This document shows positions 1 to 6,996 of a DNA stretch of 42,716 nt, in pieces; position 1 is the first letter of the stretch; every line of letters begins with the position of its first letter. The translations under genes were made by a program, and so were the position numbers. The notes beneath the pieces were generated by a model. That model did not search any database, was not told where the DNA came from, and worked only from the letters and a program-made list of their open reading frames with translations. The DNA is from JBAZJN01 sp041651295 (lineage in GTDB: Bacteria; Patescibacteriota; UBA1384; XYA2-FULL-43-10; CAINNR01), in contig JBAZJN010000007.1 in NCBI GenBank assembly GCA_041651295.1, positions 1 to 42,716 of the forward strand, written 5' to 3'.

Positions 1-139
1 AAGAATGGTAATTTCATTTCGTTCATCTTTTGACAGATGGCTAAATCTACTTTTTTTTCATCATTTTATCTTTTTAAAAATCTCTACTTTTTATTCTAAA
101 GTGTTCGGATTCAAATGCGAATCTAGGGACACGATTGGA

Positions 140-724
140 ATGGTGAATACGATGACCCATCTGCCGACCCTTGCCGAGATCATGGCGATGTTCATTCGTT
201 TCGAGTTGGTCTACGGCTGGACCAGCCCCAACCCCGAGGTTGACCAGGACGGGAACAAGTTCAGTATCACCGCTGTCGAGGACGACTGGTCGTTCCGAGA
301 CCGGTGGCGCAGTGGCAGCTTCGTCGAGGAGGGCTGGGCGTACGGACATACGGCTCTGAGCTACAAGAACACTGACCTGATCGTGATCCAGTTTCAGGGT
401 TACTACACCGAAGACGCGGTCCAGCGGGTAGTGATACCAGCGATCAACCGGACTTATCAGGCCGGGATTTTCTACGGCGGACGCGGGATGTCCTTCGACA
501 CAGACAACCTGCTGTACGAGAACGAGGTGTCCGGTATCAGTTACAGCCCGCACGGTGAGTTCTTTGATGCGTTCGAAGGCGACCCCCGAGACGCCAGACG
601 CATCATCGACTTCCACGGTCGAGAGCATGTCAAGGATTACTCGGGCGGATTCCCTGGGGTGGAGATCGGCTTCCACAAGTACCAGGGCGGGCTGCTGGTG
701 CCCGAGTCGCTGATCAGGGCATGA
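140..724 (+). CDS. GC-rich orphan protein, possibly DUF5680-like
   Basis: A 194-aa soluble protein with no signal peptide or membrane segment. The frame is open upstream to position 5, but that part is AT-rich and low in complexity. ATG 140, about 10 nt after AGGGA, is where GC-rich coding begins; ATG 152 is an alternative. The pattern of an aromatic-rich Y/F-x-G segment in the middle and a late FHGREHVKDYSGG stretch recalls the DUF5680 fold (a short domain of unknown function), but I hold this loosely. Codons end mostly in G or C, unlike the AT-rich hpf and serS next door, and the gene has its own terminator. It looks like an independently acquired single-gene unit. The long antisense ORF covering it is a shadow of its GC-rich codons. 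Confidence 0.6.
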   Translation: MVNTMTHLPTLAEIMAMFIRFELVYGWTSPNPEVDQDGNKFSITAVEDDWSFRDRWRSGSFVEEGWAYGHTALSYKNTDLIVIQFQGYYTEDAVQRVVIPAINRTYQAGIFYGGRGMSFDTDNLLYENEVSGISYSPHGEFFDAFEGDPRDARRIIDFHGREHVKDYSGGFPGVEIGFHKYQGGLLVPESLIRA

Positions 725-753
725 GAACTCCGACCAGCCCCAAAGAACCACAA

Positions 754-788
754 CGAGCGGGCCCATGACTGGGCGCCGCTCGCTTTTT
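754..788 (+). terminator. Intrinsic terminator of the 140-724 gene
   Basis: CGAGCGG (754-760) pairs with CCGCTCG (776-782). An inner GCCC/GGGC helix extends the stem, with one bulged G, and CTTTTTATT follows. It lies 30 nt after the stop codon. Confidence 0.85.
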
Positions 789-802
789 ATTCTATTTGAT
801 GA

Positions 803-837
803 GATCCATTCGACTCGCTTCGCTCGCTCAGGATGAC
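803..837. repeat. Half copy of the GTCATCCTGAG palindromic repeat
   Basis: On the minus strand it reads GTCATCCTGAGCGAGCGAAG and ends in a GGATCT-like sequence. This is one arm of the element found complete inside alaS at 23200-23258. It sits between the terminator of the upstream gene and the 3' end of hpf. Confidence 0.7.
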
Positions 838-845
838 ACTATGTG

Positions 846-1226
846 TCACTTTTTCTTCCGCCGGAATTTGTCCAGGAATCCGTAAACCTTTTCAAACCTG
901 TTTGTTCCGGTACGGGTTGCCTCAATTTCTTTCTTATGTTGGTCTCTTACCTGTCTGTCAACCGAACGCAGGGCGTTGGCAAAAGCCTTCATTATATTGT
1001 TCTTCTTTTCTTCTACATGAATGTTGTAGTGCTCACTCCGAACATCAATCTTGACAGTCCCCGTCACCCCATCTTTATTTGGTCCCGAGTCGTCGATCAA
1101 ATGAACTTCGATATTGACCGGCGATTCGTGTTTTAAATATTTTTTTAATCTACCAATTTTTTTCTCAATGTCAGATTTTTGTCGGGCGGTGATGATAACA
1201 TCCTTCGCAACGACTGAAATTTGCAC
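846..1226 (-). CDS. hpf: Ribosome hibernation promoting factor (short HPF/RaiA type)
   Basis: A 126-aa protein of the HPF/YfiA (sigma-54 modulation) family, which binds the 30S decoding channel and silences ribosomes in stationary phase. It has the family pattern: an N-terminal beta strand (MQISVVAKDV), a helix rich in K/R, IEVHLIDD and VKIDVRSEHYNIHVEE strands, and a final helix with AFANALRSVDRQVRDQ. It is the short form, ending in a basic tail FRRKKK without the dimerising C-terminal domain of long HPF. The start is GTG: AGGAGG lies 5 nt upstream and no ATG fits. It is downstream of serS on the same strand, separated by about 20 nt, so the two are probably cotranscribed. Confidence 0.9.
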   Translation of the reverse strand: MQISVVAKDVIITARQKSDIEKKIGRLKKYLKHESPVNIEVHLIDDSGPNKDGVTGTVKIDVRSEHYNIHVEEKKNNIMKAFANALRSVDRQVRDQHKKEIEATRTGTNRFEKVYGFLDKFRRKKK

Positions 1227-1249
1227 TTTTGCCTCCTAGCTATTAATAA

Positions 1250-2512
1250 TTACTTCTTTTTAATCTCTTTAAATGGAAGCCACTTGTGCAGAATTTCCGG
1301 AATTTTGATGCTGCCATCTTTTTGCTGCCCGTTTTCCATAATAGCAATTAGCATCCGTCCGATGGCAATAGCTGTTCCGTTTAATGTGTGCAGTGTTGCA
1401 ACTTTGCCGTCCTTGTCGCGATAGCGGATGTTGAGACGACGTGCTTGAAAGTCTGTGCAATTTGAACAAGAGTGTGTCTCTCTATACTGCTCCTGGCCTG
1501 GCATCCAAGTTTCTAAGTCATATTTTTTAGCTGCTGGAGAACCTAAATCGCCGGCGCAAATATCAATGACTTGATATGGCAGCCCCAGTCCTGAAACAAT
1601 TTTTTCTTCAAGTAATACAAGATATTCGTGTTCTTTAACCGAGTCTTTTGGCTGACAAAAAGAAAACATTTCAACTTTGTCAAATTGATGGGCTCGCAAA
1701 ATACCGCGGACATCTTTGCCGTGGCTGCCGGCCTCTCGGCGAAAGCAGCTGGAAAAACCGGTATATCTCAAAGGGAGCTTTTTTACATCGATAATTTCAC
1801 CAGTATGATATCCGGCAAGAGGCTGTTCGGATGTTCCGGCCAAAAACAGGTCATCTTGAGTCTTGTAAATCTCATCCTCACCGGCCGGCAAATATCCAGC
1901 GCCCGTCATGGCTTCGCGATTTAGAAGTATCGGGACGATCATTGGCACAAATTTTTCTGCAGTTAAAACTTCCATCGCGTACTGAACCAAAGCAAACTCA
2001 AGCTGAACTAGCTCATTTTTCAGAAAGTAGAAACGTGAGCCGGAAATTTTTCCTGCTCGTTCAATATCAATAAGATCCAGTTTTTCACCAAGTTCTACAT
2101 GATCAAGTGGTTTAAATGAAAATTTTGGAGTCTCACCGACAGTCCGGTTGACTTTATTATCCTTGTCGGAGGCGCCGTCAATCACATCATCTTGTGGTGG
2201 ATTGGGGATTTGTAGCATAATTTCCGTAAATTCAGTTTGTGCAGCATCGGCCTCCGGTTTCAAATCTTTGACTTTCGCCGATGAGACAGAAGCCTGATTG
2301 ATGGCATCAATTTTTTGCTGGCCATGAAGCCCGGCAATATCTTTAGATGATTTATTAAGCTCGGATTGTGCCCGTTCCAGTTCCGACAACACTCGGCGGC
2401 GGTTGCGGTCGATTAAAATTACCTCATCAACCAGCGCCGGATCAGCGCCCTTGCGGGCGATAACCTTTTTAATTTCCTCCGGCTTTGTGCGGATAAGTTC
2501 TATATCTAACAT
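1250..2512 (-). CDS. serS: Serine-tRNA ligase
   Basis: A 420-aa class II aminoacyl-tRNA synthetase that charges tRNA-Ser. An N-terminal tRNA-binding coiled coil (about residues 30-100) is followed by the catalytic core with motif 2 (FRREAGSHGKDVRGILR) and motif 3 (NGTAIAIGRMLIAIMEN). Length is normal for the family. The ATG at 2512 follows AAGGAGATACA. The gene lies 120 nt downstream of lysS on the same strand; the gap is filled by an AT-rich dispersed repeat. Confidence 0.97.
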   Translation of the reverse strand: MLDIELIRTKPEEIKKVIARKGADPALVDEVILIDRNRRRVLSELERAQSELNKSSKDIAGLHGQQKIDAINQASVSSAKVKDLKPEADAAQTEFTEIMLQIPNPPQDDVIDGASDKDNKVNRTVGETPKFSFKPLDHVELGEKLDLIDIERAGKISGSRFYFLKNELVQLEFALVQYAMEVLTAEKFVPMIVPILLNREAMTGAGYLPAGEDEIYKTQDDLFLAGTSEQPLAGYHTGEIIDVKKLPLRYTGFSSCFRREAGSHGKDVRGILRAHQFDKVEMFSFCQPKDSVKEHEYLVLLEEKIVSGLGLPYQVIDICAGDLGSPAAKKYDLETWMPGQEQYRETHSCSNCTDFQARRLNIRYRDKDGKVATLHTLNGTAIAIGRMLIAIMENGQQKDGSIKIPEILHKWLPFKEIKKK

Positions 2513-2522
2513 TGTATCTCCT

Positions 2523-2633
2523 TAAATTGGTCTAATATCTAATTGCTCTAATTGACCTAAATAATGTCTAATTTGGAAATTTTGATATTGGATATTTTTT
2601 AGAAATTAGATTAATTAGGTTAATTAGAAATTT
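2523..2633. repeat. AT-rich dispersed repeat, copy 1
   Basis: Alternating blocks such as CTAATTGACCTAAATAAT, TTAGAAATTAGATTAATT and AGGTTAATTAGAAATTTAC recur, with local shuffling, at 29078-29160 and 39745-39852. The element is partly palindromic. It fills the lysS-serS gap. Confidence 0.65.
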
Positions 2634-4029
2634 ACTTGTCTTCTGGTTTCATAAATGGGAAAAGTAATATTTCACGCAGCGTTTTTGACCCGGTAAGTAG
2701 CATAACTATTCTATCGATTCCCATACCCCAACCGGCTGTTGGTGGCATACCGTATTCTAGCGCTTTGATAAAATCTTCGTCGTATGGATGCTTCTCGCCG
2801 TCTTCCTTCCTTTCAACCTGTTCTTCAAAACGAAGTTTCTGGTCAACCGGATCATTTAGCTCTGAGAATGCGTTGACAACTTCCAAGCCACCAAGAATCA
2901 GCTGGAAGCGCTCAACGGTTTTCTCGTCCTTTCTTTTAGCTAATGGCGAAATATCTACAGGGTGGTCAATGACAAAAGTTGGGCGGATAGTTTTTCTCAC
3001 GGCCGCTTTGAAGGCTTCGTCAGTATTTTTACCGCCAGTCATTTCACTAAATGTAATTCGCGGAAATGCTTCTCCAAAATCTACCTTTTCACCGGGCGCC
3101 GCCCCAGAGGGGCTCTGCCCCGGCGTGGCAATTTCAATGTCGAGCCTGCCGAATACTTCCTTGACCAAGTTGCGCATCAACTCTTCGGTGAACTCCATCA
3201 ATTCGTTGTAATCAGTATATGCCCAATAAAATTCTAGGTTGGTGAACTCCGGATTGTGGGTGGCGTCGACCCCTTCGTTTCGGAAGCAGCGAGCGAATTC
3301 AAAGACTTTCTCAAAACCTCCGACAATAAGTCGTTTAAGATAAAGCTCGGGGGCGATTCGCATAAAAACATCTCGGTCATAGGCATTGTAGTGAGTAATA
3401 AATGGTTTGGCTACCGCGCCGCCGGCAATCGGCTGAAGCGTTGGTGTGTCTACCTCTATGAAATCATTTTTGACTAAGAAATTCCTGATAGATGCAATAA
3501 TTTTTGACCGGGCATAAAACAGGTCCTTTACCTTAGGATTAACAATTAGGTCAACGTAGCGCTGGCGATAACGAGTTTCCAGATCAGTCAGCCCGTGCCA
3601 TTTTTCCGGAAGTGGGCGAAGCGACTTTGTGAGAAGTTTAAACAATAAAACCTCGAGTGTATATTCGCCAGCCTTGGTTATGAACAATTTACCGGCAACT
3701 TGGATAAAATCACCGACGTCGAGTAGATCGAGAAGTTTAAAATCCTCCGGCAAATTATCAGATTTAAATAGTAACTGGAGCTTCCCGGATTCATCAACCA
3801 GGTCGGCAAAGATAATTGCGCCATGACCGCGCATCGCCGTTAGCCGTCCGGTAAGTTTTAATTCCTCGCCACCGGCGACAAACTCGTCTTTAGCCGACAA
3901 AACTTTCTCGACAATGTAATTGCGATCAGATTTAGCTGGGTAGCAATCAATTCCAAACTCTTCGAGTTTGGCTCTTTTATCTTTCCTTGATTTGATTAAA
4001 TCTTCTTCAGTTTTTCCCAATTGGTTCAT
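2632..4029 (-). CDS. lysS: Lysine-tRNA ligase, class II
   Basis: A 465-aa class II LysRS. The OB-fold anticodon-binding domain lies at about residues 45-140. The catalytic domain has motif 2 (FARCFRNEGVDATHNPEFT) and motif 3 (GWGMGIDRIVMLLTG). The start chosen is ATG 4029; a GTG at 4050 would add seven residues, and neither has a clear Shine-Dalgarno. Between motifs 2 and 3 there is an extra Gly/Ser/Ala/Pro stretch (about residues 302-312, PGQSPSGAAPG) encoded by a GC-rich hairpin sequence at 3094-3125, unlike the surrounding AT-rich codons. Confidence 0.96.
   Translation of the reverse strand: MNQLGKTEEDLIKSRKDKRAKLEEFGIDCYPAKSDRNYIVEKVLSAKDEFVAGGEELKLTGRLTAMRGHGAIIFADLVDESGKLQLLFKSDNLPEDFKLLDLLDVGDFIQVAGKLFITKAGEYTLEVLLFKLLTKSLRPLPEKWHGLTDLETRYRQRYVDLIVNPKVKDLFYARSKIIASIRNFLVKNDFIEVDTPTLQPIAGGAVAKPFITHYNAYDRDVFMRIAPELYLKRLIVGGFEKVFEFARCFRNEGVDATHNPEFTNLEFYWAYTDYNELMEFTEELMRNLVKEVFGRLDIEIATPGQSPSGAAPGEKVDFGEAFPRITFSEMTGGKNTDEAFKAAVRKTIRPTFVIDHPVDISPLAKRKDEKTVERFQLILGGLEVVNAFSELNDPVDQKLRFEEQVERKEDGEKHPYDEDFIKALEYGMPPTAGWGMGIDRIVMLLTGSKTLREILLFPFMKPEDK
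3094..3125. repeat. GC-rich hairpin insert within lysS
   Basis: The core GCCCC-AGA-GGGGC-TCT-GCCCC can form either of two perfect 5-bp hairpins. It is embedded in frame in lysS and encodes a low-complexity loop. No second copy was found in the window, so calling it a repeat element is inference. Confidence 0.5.
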
Positions 4030-4045
4030 AATATTGTAGTGTCTA

Positions 4046-4128
4046 GCCACAGATTTTTACCACAGATTTAAACCGATATTTAAAACTGTCTGATAATCCG
4101 TGCCTATCTGTGGCGTTGATCTGCGGTT
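4046..4128. repeat. CACAGATT-type dispersed repeat, copy 1
   Basis: Reiterated CCACAGATTT, CTATCTGTGGC and GATCTGCGG units. Related units occur at 24254-24291, 31513-31569, 35077-35110 and 35488-35525. This copy lies upstream of lysS and of the divergent gene at 4241. Confidence 0.6.
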
Positions 4129-4183
4129 ATACACTTCCTTATCTGTTTTTAATGTAGCAAAAATCTTCTCAAAATCAAACCCA

Positions 4184-4212
4184 TTGAAATTTTATTACTT
4201 ATTTGCTAATCT
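4184..4212 (+). promoter_or_regulatory. Promoter of the 4241-4495 gene
   Basis: TTGAAA (4184-4189), a 17-nt spacer and TAATCT (4207-4212), with a TGC extended -10 element. It is followed after 29 nt by the start codon. Confidence 0.65.
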
Positions 4213-4240
4213 CCACTTACCATCCACAGGGAGAACGGTC

Positions 4241-4495
4241 ATGCTCTATCTAGCTATTGGGTTGGGTGTTCTCAGCGTCGTGCTTTGGTTCTTCGTCGGT
4301 TTCTGCCCGTCAAGCCAAGGAGCTTTCGAACGACGGACAAGGACGGAGTGCCTGGTCGCTCAACTAGTGCTGATCGTGCCAAACATCGTCATCATCAGGG
4401 GTTGGGATCTTCATATTCCCACCGGATACTACATTGGCTATACCATTGCAGCGATCATCGCTATCGCCACTGGGTTGCTCTGGCCAAACGACTAG
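4241..4495 (+). CDS. Small GC-rich three-helix membrane protein, unknown
   Basis: An 84-aa protein of three hydrophobic segments (about residues 2-22, 39-53, 62-80) joined by a short basic loop (FERRTRTE). I recognise no family. ATG 4241 is preceded by CAGGGAGAACGGTC, a good Shine-Dalgarno. Upstream ATGs at 4100 and after lie before the promoter and in repeat DNA, so they are rejected. It lies divergently from lysS and convergently to dinB. Its GC-rich codons, own promoter and terminator 19 nt after the stop make it one of the autonomous orphan cassettes of the window. Confidence 0.65.
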   Translation: MLYLAIGLGVLSVVLWFFVGFCPSSQGAFERRTRTECLVAQLVLIVPNIVIIRGWDLHIPTGYYIGYTIAAIIAIATGLLWPND

Positions 4496-4513
4496 GCCCA
4501 CCACCGGGAGCCG

Positions 4514-4539
4514 ACCTGACGTTGTCCGTCAGGTTTTTT
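4514..4539 (+). terminator. Intrinsic terminator of the 4241-4495 gene
   Basis: ACCTGACG/CGTCAGGT, a perfect 8-bp stem with a 5-nt loop, runs directly into TTTTTT. Confidence 0.92.
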
Positions 4540-4554
4540 AATTGCATTTTTTCC

Positions 4555-4636
4555 GTCATTGCGAGGAGAAACGACGAAGCAATCTGTTTAATAGAGATTG
4601 CCGCGCCTTTCGTTTCACTCAATGGCTCGCAATGAC
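4555..4636. repeat. GTCATTGCGAG palindromic repeat, full copy 1
   Basis: An 82-bp element with perfect 11-bp terminal inverted repeats (GTCATTGCGAG at 4555-4565, CTCGCAATGAC at 4626-4636) and inner GCAATCT/AGATTGC arms. It lies between two convergent genes. A second full copy is at 19378-19443 and a half copy lies inside recG. Confidence 0.9.
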
Positions 4637-4644
4637 AAAACGGG

Positions 4645-5874
4645 CTAGTATCGAATATCATATCTCGGTTTGCCGAAGGGGATGCGATCGGGGGCAGAAT
4701 CGCGGGCTGCAAAAACCGAAGCCGGGTGGATGAAACCAACACCGAAATCATCATCAATTTTGTCCATAGCCTCGGAAATTTTACGGGATTTTTCAATTTC
4801 CGGCAAAATTGATATTTGGGTTGTTTTTGATGATGTTAGGCTGAAGGCTGAAACCGAAACATAACTTGGGTTTTGTTGCCATTGGCAATCGCGCAACATT
4901 TCGAAGGTGTTGGATATAAAACTGCGGGTGTCGGAAAAAGGGGAGACTCTCCTGCTTTTTTTGAAACTAGGTCCGTCATAAAAAGAAACTGCAACAAAAA
5001 TTCCGCCGGCTAAAAAACCGTGGGCGCGCAATCGGGAAGCGGCTTTATAAATTAGTTTTTTTAACACCGCCTTAGCTCCGAGAGGAGTGCGATGCTCTGG
5101 CGCCAGAACATGGCTGTGACCGATAGTTTTGGTCGATGTCGCATAATCATCAACCTCATATCCACGCAAGCGATAATACCAAAGTCGTCCGCCATGGTTT
5201 AGTATTGATCGCAATCGTGGAATGTCCGCATGGTAGAAGTCTAGGGGAGAGCTAACTCCCGATTTTAGAAGCCGGAATTCAAGTACATGATTTATTCCGG
5301 TAATATCGAGTAACTTTATATCACCATAAAACTCTTCCAAATCTTTTAATTGAATAATAGTTAGCCCGTCTGGTTTTTTGCGCTCCCCCGCCATTTTGGC
5401 CAAAAACCGATTCGGCCCAATTCCAACCGAACAAGTTAGTGCGTCGCCAACATCCGAACGGATCTTGTCCTTTATCGCCTGCCCCAGTTTTTCTGCGGCG
5501 GCATGATTTTGCTCATGTGAAACTAAATTGATATTGAACTCGTCAACCGAAAGTACCTGATAATGTGGCGTAAAACTTTCGATAACTTTTCTTATTTCTT
5601 TGTGGTAGATCATGTAAAGCGCCGGCCGGGCTTCAATAATTTTGATATTTTTATATAACCTCCTCGCCTCTTTGACCAAGCAGCCGGTTTTTATGCCGAG
5701 ATTTTTAGCCTCCCGCGAAGCAGCGATAATGCAGCCGGAGCCGCCAATGTATGGCGCAACACCCAAAGGCAGGCCGCGAAGAGGCGGCTGAACTTGCTGC
5801 TCGACAGAGGCAAAAAAAGAGTTCATATCTAAAAATAATGTCTGAAAATCCTTCGGTTTGCTGGCAATACTCAT
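4645..5874 (-). CDS. dinB: Y-family DNA polymerase (Pol IV, DinB-like)
   Basis: A 409-aa translesion polymerase. The palm carboxylates are D16 in LFLDMNSFFASVEQ and D111-E112 in LSVDEFNINL. The tRNA-like VGIGPNRFLAKMAGERKKPDG stretch covers the palm-fingers end and precedes the helix-hairpin-helix (LLDITGINHVLEFRLLKSG). A little-finger domain follows from about residue 255. SVDEFNIN replaces the more usual SIDE-x-Y/F-LD, so the region after the acidic pair is divergent, but the catalytic residues are kept. It is monocistronic, with an AT-rich 160-nt gap upstream and a palindromic repeat 9 bp beyond its stop. Confidence 0.9.
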   Translation of the reverse strand: MSIASKPKDFQTLFLDMNSFFASVEQQVQPPLRGLPLGVAPYIGGSGCIIAASREAKNLGIKTGCLVKEARRLYKNIKIIEARPALYMIYHKEIRKVIESFTPHYQVLSVDEFNINLVSHEQNHAAAEKLGQAIKDKIRSDVGDALTCSVGIGPNRFLAKMAGERKKPDGLTIIQLKDLEEFYGDIKLLDITGINHVLEFRLLKSGVSSPLDFYHADIPRLRSILNHGGRLWYYRLRGYEVDDYATSTKTIGHSHVLAPEHRTPLGAKAVLKKLIYKAASRLRAHGFLAGGIFVAVSFYDGPSFKKSRRVSPFSDTRSFISNTFEMLRDCQWQQNPSYVSVSAFSLTSSKTTQISILPEIEKSRKISEAMDKIDDDFGVGFIHPASVFAARDSAPDRIPFGKPRYDIRY

Positions 5875-6050
5875 AATAAAAAATTAAGAAACCAGAATTA
5901 AGAATGACTAATAAATTCTTTAATGACTAAATATACAAATTTATTTATTTCATTTGGACTTTATTCATTTATTCGTCATTAATCATTCGGACTTCGTCAT
6001 TGATTGCATTAATATTATAGAACAAAAACCGAACAAATCAAATTAACAAT

Positions 6051-6092
6051 AAAAAATGAGGCTGGGCTAACCATACCTCTGAATACTCAGCC
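6051..6092 (-). terminator. Possible terminator of the 6087-6275 gene
   Basis: On the minus strand GGCTG and CAGCC form a 5-bp stem with a long loop, followed by TCATTTTTT. The stem begins inside the stop codon region. Weak compared with the other terminators here. Confidence 0.4.
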
Positions 6093-6275
6093 AACGACTT
6101 TCGTCCTGGCGTTTGCCAGAGATGCTGTGCGCCATCGGTGCAAGGTACCGATTGGATCTCCCATTCCGACGCTGACTGCGGCATCAGCCGCTTCGACTTC
6201 TTCCCGAGACACCCGTCGAGAAATGACTTTCTTCCCAGGCTCATAATGCCCAAGAACAGTCACCCTAACTGCCAT
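6087..6275 (-). CDS. Small GC-rich orphan protein, unknown
   Basis: A 62-aa protein, rich in V, R and A, with no membrane segment. The start MAVRVTVLGHYEPGKK is fixed by GAGGTGAT 5-6 nt before ATG 6275. An extended -10 (TGATATAAT, 6295-6302) lies about 20 nt upstream and merges with the greA terminator T-tract. The longer readings that begin at 6317 or in the alternative frame 6038-6253 have no ribosome site. Codon use is GC-rich. I recognise no family. Confidence 0.6.
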   Translation of the reverse strand: MAVRVTVLGHYEPGKKVISRRVSREEVEAADAAVSVGMGDPIGTLHRWRTASLANARTKVVG

Positions 6276-6294
6276 AATGATCACCTCGCAATAA

Positions 6295-6302
6295 ATTATA
6301 TC
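6295..6302 (-). promoter_or_regulatory. Extended -10 box for the 6087-6275 gene
   Basis: TGATATAAT directly follows the T-tract of the greA terminator on the minus strand. No convincing -35 is seen, as expected for an extended -10 promoter. Confidence 0.6.
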
Positions 6303-6328
6303 AAAAAAACCACCCATTTTCAGAGCGG
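6303..6328 (-). terminator. Terminator downstream of greA
   Basis: CCGCTC pairs with GGGTGG (two G-U pairs) around a 7-nt loop, then TTTTTTT. It lies beyond the repeat that follows the greA stop codon. Confidence 0.65.
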
Positions 6329-6338
6329 ATTTTTTTAT

Positions 6339-6398
6339 GTCATTCCCGATCTAGTCGGGAATCTACTATTTGTGGATCCCCGTCTTTACGGGGATGAC
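6339..6398. repeat. GTCATTCCCG palindromic repeat, full copy
   Basis: Two hairpin arms: GTCATTCCCGATCTAGTCGG and, after about 15 nt, a GGATCCCCG...CGGGGATGAC arm. It abuts the greA stop codon (6401). A half copy is found at 11275-11299 before mreB. Confidence 0.85.
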
Positions 6399-6400
6399 GC

Positions 6401-6859
6401 TTACGCTATTTTTTTAATCTCGAATTTCATTTCCCCTGCTGGGGTTTCAACTTCAACTTTGTCCCCGACTTTATGACCCATAATTGCCTTGGCGATTGGC
6501 GAAGAAACCGAAATTTTACCCGTTAAAGGGTCTGCTTCAGTGGCACCAACAATCTCGTAGTTTTCGTCGCCATCGCTTGATTTCAATATGACCTGCGAAC
6601 CAATTTCAACCACACCTGTCCCGGAGTGTTTGTCGGCCATTCTGGCATGAGAAAGCTTATATTCAATCTCGGCAATTTTACCAGCAATAAAAGCCTGGCG
6701 CTCACGCGCCTGATGATAGTCGGCATTTTCCGAAAGATCACCAAGTTCGCGGGCAGACTTAATAGCTTCCGCGACATCCTTAAGATCCTCACTCTTGAGC
6801 TTTGTTAATTCCGCCTCAAGTTTAGCCCTTCCTTCGGTTGTAAGAATAATTTCTTCCAT
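6401..6859 (-). CDS. greA: Transcription elongation factor GreA
   Basis: A 152-aa Gre factor that enters the RNA polymerase secondary channel and stimulates cleavage of backtracked transcripts. It has the N-terminal antiparallel coiled coil with the signature GDLSENADYHQARERQ (about residues 40-55), including the tip acidic residues, and the C-terminal FKBP-like domain (TDPLTGKISVSSPIAKAIMGHKVGDKVEVETPAG, here A-DPLTG). Length is typical. ATG 6859 follows ATGAGGAGAC. It has its own promoter and a 90-nt leader, so it is separate from the mre/mrdA operon upstream. Confidence 0.97.
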   Translation of the reverse strand: MEEIILTTEGRAKLEAELTKLKSEDLKDVAEAIKSARELGDLSENADYHQARERQAFIAGKIAEIEYKLSHARMADKHSGTGVVEIGSQVILKSSDGDENYEIVGATEADPLTGKISVSSPIAKAIMGHKVGDKVEVETPAGEMKFEIKKIA

Positions 6860-6897
6860 GTCTCCTCATACGAGCATTTCAAGCAACTGCTCTAAAG

Positions 6898-6917
6898 AAA
6901 AAACCCTATAGTGGGTT
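6898..6917 (-). promoter_or_regulatory. Terminator-like hairpin in the greA leader
   Basis: On the minus strand AACCC-ACTATA-GGGTT followed by TTTTTTC lies about 30 nt downstream of the predicted start site and 40 nt before the greA ATG. It resembles a weak early terminator (attenuator). Confidence 0.5.
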
Positions 6918-6950
6918 CAAATTACTGCTTATAATTTTTAATACTCTAAT

Positions 6951-6979
6951 ATGATAATCAAGGAAAAAGAAATTGTCAA
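6951..6979 (-). promoter_or_regulatory. greA promoter
   Basis: Minus strand TTGACA (6979-6974), 17-nt spacer, TATCAT (6956-6951). The -35 is a perfect consensus. Confidence 0.8.
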
Positions 6980-6996
6980 TAGATGATGTCAAAAAG

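Noticed and set aside
74..766. 230-aa antisense ORF over the first gene
   Set aside because: It overlaps the whole GC-rich gene and its terminator, has no ribosome site, and such shadows are expected opposite GC3-rich codons.
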